From JAAYBG01 sp964411675 (GTDB lineage: Bacteria > Bacillota_I > Bacilli_A > ML615J-28 > CAG-698): a stretch of DNA of 64,000 bases. Each line of letters opens with the position of its first letter. The stretch's first letter is position 1. The stretch lies in the NCBI GenBank assembly GCA_964411675.1, contig CAYPLR010000002.1, positions 1 through 64,000 of the forward strand, given 5' to 3'. Position numbers and translations under genes: made by a program. The notes under the pieces were generated by a model. It was not told where the DNA came from. It did no database searches and saw only the letters and a program-made list of their open reading frames with translations. Positions 54,088 to 61,387 of this stretch are shown in pieces.

Positions 54088-54645
54088 ATGAATAAAATAG
54101 TTGTAAAAAGTCAATATTCAAAAAAAATGCATCTTGCATTTTATAAGTTTCATATGTTTAGAAAATCAACAAAAATATACTTTATCATGCTAATAGGAGT
54201 ATTTACTTTATATCTAGCTATTAGATATTCGTTATCAGCAGAAATGGATTCAACAAATCTAATGATTGTTTGGTCATTAGCAGCATTTTCTATCTTACTA
54301 ACACCAATTATTATGATAACGAGAACAAGTTCTATTGTCCGCCAAGAAGCAAATGAACGAAAAGACACTGTTGAAATCCTTGAAATCACAAAAGATAGGA
54401 TTTTAAGAAAAGTGGAAAAAGCAGGTAGTGTTGCTATTGGATGGTATAATGTAAGTAGTGTTTATGAAACAAAAGATGCTTTTTATTTCTATTTATCAGC
54501 AGAACAAGGATTAGTGGTTGTTAAAAAAGATATCATTACTGGTGATACTGAATCATTAAGAAGCATTATCAGCAAAAACTTAAAACCGAATAAAAAGGGA
54601 AAAGTATCTTATAAAAAATGCTTTAAGGAAAGAAACAATGATTAA
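54088..54645 (+). CDS. YcxB-like membrane protein
   Basis: A 185-residue protein with two membrane segments (about 30-48 and 60-80) followed by a cytoplasmic YcxB-like domain. VEILEITKDRILRK…SVAIGWYNVSSVYETKDAFYFYLS near 90-140 is the domain pattern (PF14317). Members are common in Firmicutes, and no function is known. It overlaps the next gene by eight bases. Confidence 0.75.
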   Translation: MNKIVVKSQYSKKMHLAFYKFHMFRKSTKIYFIMLIGVFTLYLAIRYSLSAEMDSTNLMIVWSLAAFSILLTPIIMITRTSSIVRQEANERKDTVEILEITKDRILRKVEKAGSVAIGWYNVSSVYETKDAFYFYLSAEQGLVVVKKDIITGDTESLRSIISKNLKPNKKGKVSYKKCFKERNND

Positions 54646-55174
54646 TATTGAAGATTACAAAAGTTATTATCAAGATAATAATGATTTTTTTGCTTTGTTA
54701 ATTGAAAACAATTCCTTGGTTTATGATCGACTTAGCGATGTGTTTAAAGTCTTAGGATTCATTGAGATGATGGTAGATATGTACCAAAAAATTGATGAAG
54801 AGTTAGAAATAATTTTTGAAACGGGGTTTAGTTATTTTCATGAACAAATAGAGCAGATAAAAATCTATTACAAAGATTATTTTAAAGGAAACTTTATCAA
54901 GTTTGAACGTTATGCACAATTAATTAATTATAGTTTGTATCTAGATGACTTAGAAGAAGCACTAAATGAAAAAGAATTGTTAAACAAAGAAACAAAAGAA
55001 GCATTAACAGGATTAGGCCAAGAAATTGAAAATATTCTTATAAAGCAAGAAAAATTTAGTGATGAAGATGTTGATCGATTTGATTTGATTGTTGGAGAAC
55101 TTGTGAATTCTTCTAATCCAATTTATACAACTCAAGAAATATTTGCGATGATTGTTGAAGAATTGGAGTTATAA
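54638..55174 (+). CDS. Cytoplasmic helical protein of unknown function
   Basis: A 178-residue acidic, almost all-helical protein without signal or membrane segment (MINIEDYKSYYQDNNDFFALL…). I do not recognise its family. The eight-base overlap with the YcxB-like gene indicates coupled expression and perhaps a joint function. It is followed by a convergent pair of terminators. Confidence 0.7.
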   Translation: MINIEDYKSYYQDNNDFFALLIENNSLVYDRLSDVFKVLGFIEMMVDMYQKIDEELEIIFETGFSYFHEQIEQIKIYYKDYFKGNFIKFERYAQLINYSLYLDDLEEALNEKELLNKETKEALTGLGQEIENILIKQEKFSDEDVDRFDLIVGELVNSSNPIYTTQEIFAMIVEELEL

Positions 55175-55195
55175 AAAAAGCCTCATAAAGAGGCT
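55172..55195 (-). terminator. Terminator of lysS
   Basis: On the minus strand AGCCTC (55195-55190) pairs with GAGGCT (55184-55179), followed by seven T's complementary to 55172-55178. Confidence 0.8.
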
Positions 55196-55201
55196 ATAAG
55201 G

Positions 55202-55226
55202 CGTTAACATAGTTAACGTTTTTTTA
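55202..55226 (+). terminator. Terminator of the YcxB-like operon
   Basis: CGTTAAC (55202-55208) pairs with GTTAACG (55212-55218), loop ATA, then seven T's. It lies beside the lysS terminator and points the other way. Confidence 0.85.
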
Positions 55227-56711
55227 TTTAGTTCGCATGTGTGGGAATAAGATAACATCCCGAATAGAATCGATTTGTCCTAGTAGCATAACGGTTCTAT
55301 CAATACCGATGCCAAGACCACCAGTAGGAGGCATGCCATATTCTAATGCTTCAACATAGTCGTTATCCATCTCAGTTGCTTCATCATTTCCTAAAGCTTT
55401 TTCCTTCAATTGATTAACAAAGCGTTCGCGTTGATCAATTGGATCGTTTAATTCACTAAAAGCATTGGCAAATTCCTTTTTATTAATAAATAGTTCAAAT
55501 CTTTCAGTGAATCTAGGATCTTTGCTCTTTTTTGCTAATGGACTAATCTCAAGAGGATGCCCAAAGACAAATGTTGGTTGAATTAATGTTTCTTCAACAT
55601 ACTTTTCAAAGAAAAGATTAATAATATGACCGATTGATTGTTGATGTTTACCTACAACAATTTCATGCTTCTTAGCAAGCATTAGCGCTTCATCAAGATT
55701 GGTTATTTCAAAGAAATCAAGACCAGTTATTTCTTTAATTGCATCTACCATATGAATTCTTTTAAAAGGTTCTCCAATATGAATTAGATTTCCTTGGTAT
55801 TCAATATCAGAATTTCCTAAAATAGATTTACTGATTGTTTGGAAACATTCTTCGATTAAATCCATCATACCTTCCATATCAGAATATGCCAAATAAGCTT
55901 CTACTGTTGTGAATTCAGGATTATGGGTTGAGTCCATTCCCTCATTACGGAAAAGACGACCAATTTCATAAACAGCTTCCATACCACCAACGATTAACCT
56001 CTTTAGTGGTAGCTCAGTAGCAATGCGCAAATAAAAATCCATATCTAATGTATTATGATGAGTTACAAAGGGTCTAGCATTTGCACCACCAAGAATTGGT
56101 TGTAAAATTGGAGTTTCTACTTCAACAAAACCCTTACTATCAAAAAAGTTTTGAAAAGCTCGAATAATTCTTGGGCGCAAAAAAGCAATTTTCTTGGAAT
56201 CTTCATTCACAATTAAATCTACATAACGATGGCGTCTTGCTTCTTCACGATCCTGTAAACCATGAAATTTCTCTGGTAAGGGACGTAAAGCTTTAGAAAG
56301 ATGAGTATATTTATTTACTTTGATGGTAATTTCTCCAGTATCGGTTCTAATAACTTGTCCTTCGATACCAACAAAATCCCCGATATCACCTTTTTTAAAA
56401 AGTTCGTATTCAGTTTCAGTTAAATGGTCACTACGAACATAAATTTGTAATTGACCAAATTTATCTTGGATGTGCATAAAGCCGACCTTGCCCTTAAAGC
56501 GCTTAGTCATAATTCTTCCTGCAACAGTAGCAAAGACATTCAATTCTATTAATTCTTCTTTTGTAGCATTTTCATATTTTGTTTTCAACTCTAAAGAATT
56601 TGTAGTCCGTTTAAAAGCACTGCCAAAAGGATCAATTCCCATTTCGCGAAGAGCTTCCATTTTTTGGCGGCGGACTAGTTCTTGATCGTTTAAGTATAAT
56701 TCATCTGCCAT
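55224..56711 (-). CDS. lysS: Lysyl-tRNA synthetase, class II
   Basis: A 495-residue class II synthetase: OB-fold anticodon-binding domain (about 55-145), then the catalytic domain with motif 2 (FRNEGMDSTHNPEFT, about 250-264) and motif 3 (GGLGIGIDRTVML, about 465-477). Full length. The start ATG follows GAGGTGA. A TATAAT with preceding TGC (56743-56738) and TTGTAA (56765-56760) form a promoter. No T-box leader fits in the short upstream gap. Confidence 0.97.
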   Translation of the reverse strand: MADELYLNDQELVRRQKMEALREMGIDPFGSAFKRTTNSLELKTKYENATKEELIELNVFATVAGRIMTKRFKGKVGFMHIQDKFGQLQIYVRSDHLTETEYELFKKGDIGDFVGIEGQVIRTDTGEITIKVNKYTHLSKALRPLPEKFHGLQDREEARRHRYVDLIVNEDSKKIAFLRPRIIRAFQNFFDSKGFVEVETPILQPILGGANARPFVTHHNTLDMDFYLRIATELPLKRLIVGGMEAVYEIGRLFRNEGMDSTHNPEFTTVEAYLAYSDMEGMMDLIEECFQTISKSILGNSDIEYQGNLIHIGEPFKRIHMVDAIKEITGLDFFEITNLDEALMLAKKHEIVVGKHQQSIGHIINLFFEKYVEETLIQPTFVFGHPLEISPLAKKSKDPRFTERFELFINKKEFANAFSELNDPIDQRERFVNQLKEKALGNDEATEMDNDYVEALEYGMPPTGGLGIGIDRTVMLLGQIDSIRDVILFPHMRTK

Positions 56712-56737
56712 TAGTTTTCACCTCGTATTTCTTATAT

Positions 56738-56765
56738 ATTATAGCATAAAAAAAATAATTTACAA
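56738..56765 (-). promoter_or_regulatory. Promoter of lysS
   Basis: Minus strand TTGTAA (56765-56760), 16-base spacer, TATAAT (56743-56738) with TGC in front. Confidence 0.6.
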
Positions 56766-56779
56766 ATAATACTTATAAA

Positions 56780-57487
56780 TTATTCTTCAACATATGGGTA
56801 TAGAAGACTTGTTATAAAACAATAACCATCTAAAGATATATGCAAACCTTCCACTGTATATTCTTTTTTCAAACGACAATCCTCATCTAGAAGGTGAGGG
56901 AAAATATCGATATAGGTAATATTTTGTTCTTTCGCAAATGCAACAAGAGCACTATTGATTGTTTCGATATCTGCTTGTTTGCGTCTACCAACGATAATTT
57001 TACTGACAGCCATTGCCTTATCATTAATGGGATATAAAGATATTAAATATAACTTTGTTTCTGGTAATTTTTCTATTAGAATAGAAATAATCTTCTTAAT
57101 ATTGTTTATAATATAGAGAGGTTTTTTATTCTCATTTAAATCGTTTGTTCCGATTTGTAAGAAAATTTTCTTTGGTTTCATCATGATAACATTAGACTCT
57201 AGTCGATCTAGAACATCATCAGTAGTGTCGCCAGCGATACCCCGATTGTAGATGTTAAAATCACGAAGAAATTCATCAGTTCGATAAAACTCTGTTAGAG
57301 AATCGCCTAAGAATACAATGCTTTCTTTTTCAAGGTCTCGATTCAACAATTCATAATACTCTTTTTTTCCTGCTTTGCTACTTTTCATGTATTTAAGAAA
57401 AGCGTGGAAAAAAATCGAAATTAGTACAATATTAGATAAAAAAAGAATAATAAATATAAAAAAAATCACATTTTCAAAAGTAAGCAT
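56780..57487 (-). CDS. Membrane-anchored SGNH/GDSL hydrolase
   Basis: A 235-residue protein with one N-terminal membrane helix (about 7-31) and an SGNH hydrolase domain. Block I FLGDSLTEF gives nucleophile Ser63, the Gly lies in GIAGDTT near 85, and Asn in IGTND near 112. The last block reads EGLHIS, with Glu where most members have the Asp of DxxH. Likely an esterase of acyl or acetyl groups, perhaps from envelope polymers. The ATG follows AGGAGG. Topology could be outward or inward; I cannot decide. Confidence 0.85.
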   Translation of the reverse strand: MLTFENVIFFIFIILFLSNIVLISIFFHAFLKYMKSSKAGKKEYYELLNRDLEKESIVFLGDSLTEFYRTDEFLRDFNIYNRGIAGDTTDDVLDRLESNVIMMKPKKIFLQIGTNDLNENKKPLYIINNIKKIISILIEKLPETKLYLISLYPINDKAMAVSKIIVGRRKQADIETINSALVAFAKEQNITYIDIFPHLLDEDCRLKKEYTVEGLHISLDGYCFITSLLYPYVEE

Positions 57488-57541
57488 AATTTTCCTCCTA
57501 GATAATTATACCATAAATTTAAGAAAAATCATATAAAAACT

Positions 57542-57569
57542 TTGTCTTATAACCAAATTATGATATAAT
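57542..57569 (+). promoter_or_regulatory. Promoter upstream of the 57.6-59.1 kb genes
   Basis: TTGTCT (57542-57547), 16-base spacer, TATAAT (57564-57569), about 27 bases before the ATG. Confidence 0.65.
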
Positions 57570-57595
57570 CTTATGTAATGTAAATAGGTGAAAAA

Positions 57596-58120
57596 ATGGA
57601 ATGGTTTATTACGGGTGGTATCATAGCATTAGGAGTTGTTGCTTTTATCATTTTTACAATTATAAATAACAAAAACAACAACAAAATAATAGAAGAACAC
57701 TTAAAAGAAATCGCAAAAAAACATAATATGAAATTGTCATTAGGAAATAAAGAAGACCATGATTATCTGATTGAGAATATGGATGTGGCGTTATATATAA
57801 AAAAAGCGATGATTCCTAGTAACTCCTCGGTTACTATCAATGCCCGTAGTACTTGGTGTTTAAGGTGGGGTGGGAAACGCCTGGGAAGAAGTTATCCTAA
57901 TATGCGGTATATGAATGAATTAATCCCATATCTGGTTCGTGATTACCAAAGCGAGAAAAAAGTAGTTAAAATAGTTTTAATTTATCCTAATACGGAAGTA
58001 ATCTTAAAATATTTGAATGAAAGCGAACTAGCAATAGTCAGTCCTCTAGATAATAATTATGGAACAAAAGTAGTCAGATTTTTAGATTTTGAAGAAACAG
58101 TTAAAGAATTAATAAAATAG
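57596..58120 (+). CDS. Single-pass membrane protein of unknown function
   Basis: A 174-residue protein: one membrane helix (about 4-24), then a mixed alpha/beta domain. Features visible are STWCLRWGGKRLG near 87-99, KKVVKIVLIYPNTEVILKYL near 123-142, and ELAIVSPLDN near 145-154, which read like alternating strands and helices. I do not recognise a family. It has its own promoter and is followed 21 bases later by the znuA-like gene, so both may form one transcript. Confidence 0.7.
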   Translation: MEWFITGGIIALGVVAFIIFTIINNKNNNKIIEEHLKEIAKKHNMKLSLGNKEDHDYLIENMDVALYIKKAMIPSNSSVTINARSTWCLRWGGKRLGRSYPNMRYMNELIPYLVRDYQSEKKVVKIVLIYPNTEVILKYLNESELAIVSPLDNNYGTKVVRFLDFEETVKELIK

Positions 58121-58141
58121 AAAGTCTAATCGGAGAAAGTT

Positions 58142-59068
58142 ATGAAAAAAGCATTATTATTGTTTATTTTAATAGGAATTGTAATGATGATTACAGGGTG
58201 TAAATTAAGCGATCAAGCAGATATCTATACCACTGTTTATCCAATTGAATTTGTCACAAAGGAAATTGTGAAAGACAAAAAAATAGTCAAGTCTGTTTAT
58301 CCCCGTGGAGGAGAAGTTCATGACTATGAACCATATCCTAAACAAATTATAGCAATTGCTGATTGTGATATTTTGTTTTATATTGGATTGGGATTAGAGC
58401 CCTTCATAGAGAATGCGTTAACAACAACTTTTAGTAATTTGAAAACTGTAAAAGTAACGGATGGCTTACAACTTGTTGAAATGGATGGGACACACGTTCA
58501 TGGCGAGGGAGAAAGTAACCACGAAGGTGAGATTTATGACACTCATGTTTGGCTAGATCCGATTTCCTTAATAGGAATAACGAATACAATTCTTCAAGAA
58601 TTAATCCTAATATATCCTGAATATACAGAAGAGTTCACAAACAATGCCAATGCATTAGTTTTAGAACTAGAAATACTAAATAATGAATTTGTTGAAGCAT
58701 TGATGGATGAAACAATCACGAGTAAAACAATTATGGTTGATCATGATGCTTATGCTTATTGGACATTTCGTTATGGAATTAATCGTATTAAATTACGTAG
58801 TGACAACGAAAGTAATGAAGTTGATGCGGCAACTCTAATAGAAAAAATTAATCAAGCAAAAGAATTGGGAATTAAATATATAATTGCTTCTAAAAATGAA
58901 ACAAAATCAGCGTTGTTCGATCAATACTTATCAAATTTAAATGCGGAACAAGAAGAATTACATCATTTAGGAACGATAACAACCAACGAATTAAAAGCTG
59001 GTAAAAATTATTTAACAATTATGCGAGACAATTTACAGGTATTAATTAAAGTTTTACCACGTGAATAG
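58142..59068 (+). CDS. znuA: Zinc-binding lipoprotein of an ABC importer (ZnuA-like)
   Basis: A 308-residue cluster A-I metal-binding protein. Lipobox ITGC (Cys20) anchors it outside. Metal ligands are His60 in GGEVHDYEP, His135 in DTHVWLDP and His201 in VDHDAYAYW. A short His-rich loop (H118, H120, H127) points to zinc over manganese. It should feed the permease and ATPase encoded at 1.8-3.3 kb, as no ABC genes adjoin it. The ribosome-binding site is GGAG. Confidence 0.9.
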   Translation: MKKALLLFILIGIVMMITGCKLSDQADIYTTVYPIEFVTKEIVKDKKIVKSVYPRGGEVHDYEPYPKQIIAIADCDILFYIGLGLEPFIENALTTTFSNLKTVKVTDGLQLVEMDGTHVHGEGESNHEGEIYDTHVWLDPISLIGITNTILQELILIYPEYTEEFTNNANALVLELEILNNEFVEALMDETITSKTIMVDHDAYAYWTFRYGINRIKLRSDNESNEVDAATLIEKINQAKELGIKYIIASKNETKSALFDQYLSNLNAEQEELHHLGTITTNELKAGKNYLTIMRDNLQVLIKVLPRE

Positions 59069-59103
59069 GATAAGAATTTATACGTAAAAAAAGCAAAAAA
59101 GGC

Positions 59104-59132
59104 TTGCATTTCATCTTCATTTATAGTAAAAT
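59104..59132 (+). promoter_or_regulatory. Promoter of the tRNA-Tyr/tRNA-Gln unit
   Basis: TTGCAT (59104-59109), 17-base spacer, TAAAAT (59127-59132), about 30 bases before tRNA-Tyr. Confidence 0.75.
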
Positions 59133-59161
59133 AATAAGGCAGTTTAAAAACTGCTTAAATT

Positions 59162-59246
59162 GGTGGGGTAGCGAAGTGGCTAAACGCGGTGGACTGTAAA
59201 TCCACTCTCTCCGAGTTCGGTGGTTCGAATCCACTCCCCACCACCA
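59162..59246 (+). tRNA. tRNA-Tyr (anticodon GUA)
   Basis: A class II tRNA of 85 bases. Acceptor arms GGTGGGG (59162-59168) and CCCCACC (59236-59242) pair fully; the anticodon GTA is at 59196-59198; a long variable arm follows, and TTCGAAT forms the T loop. Discriminator A and CCA are encoded (59243-59246). Confidence 0.97.
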
Positions 59247-59300
59247 TTATTCTCTTTACGTTCTAAAAAGTACCTTTATGTACTTTTTATGACAGGTTGT

Positions 59301-59376
59301 AGGGCTATAGCCAAGCGGTAAGGCAACGGACTTTGACTCCGTCATTTCTCTGGTTCAAATCCAGATAGCCCTGCCA
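59301..59376 (+). tRNA. tRNA-Gln (anticodon UUG)
   Basis: A 76-base cloverleaf. Acceptor arms AGGGCTA (59301-59307) and TAGCCCT (59366-59372) pair; the anticodon TTG is at 59333-59335 between ACGGA and TCCGT; the T loop is TTCAAAT. Discriminator G and CCA are encoded. It lies 54 bases after tRNA-Tyr in the same transcript. Confidence 0.97.
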
Positions 59377-59401
59377 TTTTTTATTTAAAATAGATCAATC
59401 A

Positions 59402-59435
59402 AATCTCTATCTACATGTAGTATAGAGATTTTTTA
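59402..59435 (+). terminator. Terminator of the tRNA unit
   Basis: AATCTCTAT (59402-59410) pairs with ATAGAGATT (59422-59430); the loop itself is a CTAC/GTAG palindrome; a T run follows. Confidence 0.85.
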
Positions 59436-59507
59436 TATTATATATAAAGTACATATCTATTATGTACAAAGCACATAATAAATATGTACTTTGTAGATTC
59501 AAATGTA

Positions 59508-59536
59508 TTGCGTAGAATAGTTAAGTGTGATAAAAT
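59508..59536 (+). promoter_or_regulatory. Promoter of the LRR lipoprotein gene
   Basis: TTGCGT (59508-59513), 17-base spacer, TAAAAT (59531-59536). The expected transcript start is near 59543, giving a leader of about 140 bases. The stretch 59436-59507 before it is AT-rich and holds nothing else I can name. Confidence 0.7.
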
Positions 59537-59577
59537 TTAATCAAAGATAGAATTTATTTGTTGGCTTTTGTTTTTGC

Positions 59578-59650
59578 GGTTGTTTCTAGAGAAAAACAGG
59601 TGTAAAAGCTAATAACCTCTCTAGAAGAAAACCACATCGTGGCTTTTTTG
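59578..59650 (+). promoter_or_regulatory. Candidate structured leader RNA with competing terminator (riboswitch-like)
   Basis: A bulged hairpin: TTCTAGAG (59584-59591) pairs with CTCTAGAA (59619-59626), and AGGT (59598-59601) with ACCT (59615-59618), leaving a six-base AAAAAC bulge and a 13-base loop. It is followed by CCAC (59632-59635) / GTGG (59639-59642) and a T run, a short terminator. GGTT (59578-59581) can extend the first stem by pairing with AACC (59630-59633), which takes bases from the terminator stem. I do not recognise any known riboswitch class. The ORF starts 35 bases after the T run. Confidence 0.45.
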
Positions 59651-59684
59651 TTATAGATCGAAATAGATTATAGACGGAGGGAAT

Positions 59685-61157
59685 ATGAAAAAAATCTATA
59701 CAATATGTTTCGTTTTATTAGGATTATTACTATTGTCAAGCTGTAAGCCAGAAAAAGAAGTAAGTAGCATTGAAGTAATTATGGATAAAGTCATGTATAA
59801 TATCGAGGATTTTTCATTATCAGATATCAAGATAAAAGTAAATTATGGTGATAATTCAAATGAGACCATTCCTCTAGATAAAAGCATGATTTCAAGTGAA
59901 GACCAAACTCGCCTTAAAACACCTGGGTATTACTATATTTGGGTTAATTACAAGGGAAAAGCAGCAGAAATGGAGATTTACTTAGCAATCGTTCATACAG
60001 TCAGTTTTGGAGAAATTTCTCAAGTAGAAGTAGTTGATGGAACCTATGTATGGAAGCCAATAGATCCGCAACAAGAAGGGAAAATTTTTGAAGGATGGTA
60101 CTTAGATAGTGCTTTAACAATCATGTATAATTTTGACACAGCGGTTACTTCCGATTTGAAACTTTATCCTAAGTGGTATGAGCAATCAATGGATACTTCC
60201 GATTTTATCATTGAATATACTTATTATGGATATAGTGTTGTGAGTTATTTAGGAAACGATCAAACAATTATAATCCCTACTACTTATAATGATGGGATAA
60301 ATGGTTCTGGTCCAGTAGTTAGAATTGCTGATGATTTATTTAGAGAAAATAGTGACCTTATTAGTGTTACCTTACCGAATAGTATTCAATATATTGGTGA
60401 ATTTGCATTTGGCTATTGTGACTCATTACAAACAATAAATTTTCCGAATGGACTTTTGGAAATTGATGATTATGCGTTTTATTCGTGTACAAGTCTACAA
60501 AACATAACATTACCTAATACAATAACAAAAATTAATAAAGGAACCTTTGCAGATTGCGATACATTAACAACAGTGATCATTCCTCAAGGAGTTGAAAGAA
60601 TAGAAAATAGTGCTTTTAATGATTGTGATAGTTTAGTAACAATTAGTTTTCCTCAAAGCTTAATCGCGCTAGGAGAAGAAGTATTTATGCATTGTCCCAA
60701 TATTAAAACAATTTCACTTCCTAATAGTGTTACAGCTGTTGGCCAAGGAGCATTCAACGAATGTGATGGTTTAACTAGTATTACTCTTTCAAATAATTTA
60801 CAAGCAATTGATGCATGGACTTTTGCTTATTGTTCAAGTTTGACTAGTATCAATCTTCCAACTGGAATTACTGAAATAGGAAGTTATGCTTTTACAGAAG
60901 CAACGGGTATTACGAGCATTACACTTCCAGCAACGGTAACCAAAATAGATTTTGGAGCTTTTGAATACTGCACGGCTTTAAAAACTTTATTTATTCCTAG
61001 TAGTGTTATAACAATTACTGATTCTATAGCTGAAGGATGTAATGAATTAACAATATACTGTCAAACTGGTTCAAAACCATTAGGATGGAGTGAAAAGTTT
61101 AATCGTTTAGATTCGTGGGGTGGAGTAGTTACTGTTGTATGGGGGTATAATAATTAG
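59685..61157 (+). CDS. BspA-like leucine-rich-repeat surface lipoprotein
   Basis: A 490-residue exported lipoprotein with lipobox LSSC (Cys20). Order: an Ig-like domain (about 28-103), a Listeria-Bacteroides-type repeat (about 108-165, with GKIFEGWYLDS…LYPKW), then roughly ten LRR_5 repeats of 22-24 residues (about 215-460; pattern …L.SITLP..ITEIG.YAF..C..) and a short tail with GWSEKFN…VVWGYNN. Such proteins mediate adhesion or host and particle contact. The gene stands alone behind a structured leader and is followed by a terminator. The start ATG follows ACGGAGGG. Confidence 0.93.
   Translation: MKKIYTICFVLLGLLLLSSCKPEKEVSSIEVIMDKVMYNIEDFSLSDIKIKVNYGDNSNETIPLDKSMISSEDQTRLKTPGYYYIWVNYKGKAAEMEIYLAIVHTVSFGEISQVEVVDGTYVWKPIDPQQEGKIFEGWYLDSALTIMYNFDTAVTSDLKLYPKWYEQSMDTSDFIIEYTYYGYSVVSYLGNDQTIIIPTTYNDGINGSGPVVRIADDLFRENSDLISVTLPNSIQYIGEFAFGYCDSLQTINFPNGLLEIDDYAFYSCTSLQNITLPNTITKINKGTFADCDTLTTVIIPQGVERIENSAFNDCDSLVTISFPQSLIALGEEVFMHCPNIKTISLPNSVTAVGQGAFNECDGLTSITLSNNLQAIDAWTFAYCSSLTSINLPTGITEIGSYAFTEATGITSITLPATVTKIDFGAFEYCTALKTLFIPSSVITITDSIAEGCNELTIYCQTGSKPLGWSEKFNRLDSWGGVVTVVWGYNN
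60340..61070 (+). repeat. LRR_5 coding repeats
   Basis: About ten units of 66-72 bases coding for the 22-24-residue leucine-rich repeats of the surface lipoprotein. They are diverged at DNA level, so recent slippage is unlikely. Confidence 0.75.
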
Positions 61158-61188
61158 CAAATACATGATAATATTGCGAAATATTTGC

Positions 61189-61220
61189 AGATTCTAAAGA
61201 TTTTCTTTAGAATCTTTTTA
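61189..61220 (+). terminator. Terminator after the LRR lipoprotein gene
   Basis: AGATTCTAAAG (61189-61199) pairs with CTTTAGAATCT (61205-61215), loop ATTTT, T tail. Confidence 0.9.
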
Positions 61221-61387
61221 ATTAAGGAGGGAAATTCACTTTATTCTAAAAAAGCGTTGTCTTTTCCTTATCTGTATTATATAATTATGCTTAAGGGTAA
61301 TTTTTTAAAGTAGATAACAAAAAACACCTTGATAGCTACTTACTTTTTATTGTGGGATAATAAGATTAAACGTAAAGAGGAAAATGA

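Noticed and set aside
56712..56779. T-box leader for lysS
   Set aside because: The gap is under 70 bases and lacks specifier and antiterminator elements.
59578..59650. Assigning the leader to a cyclic-di-GMP riboswitch
   Set aside because: The conserved bases of class I (GCACAGGGCAAACC-like) and class II are absent; only the location near an EAL gene suggests it.
61224..61290. Strong AAGGAGGG with a possible short peptide starting at ATT
   Set aside because: No ATG, GTG or TTG lies at a proper distance; the 16-residue frame after ATT cannot be supported. The rest of 61221-61387 is AT-rich and shows nothing definite.
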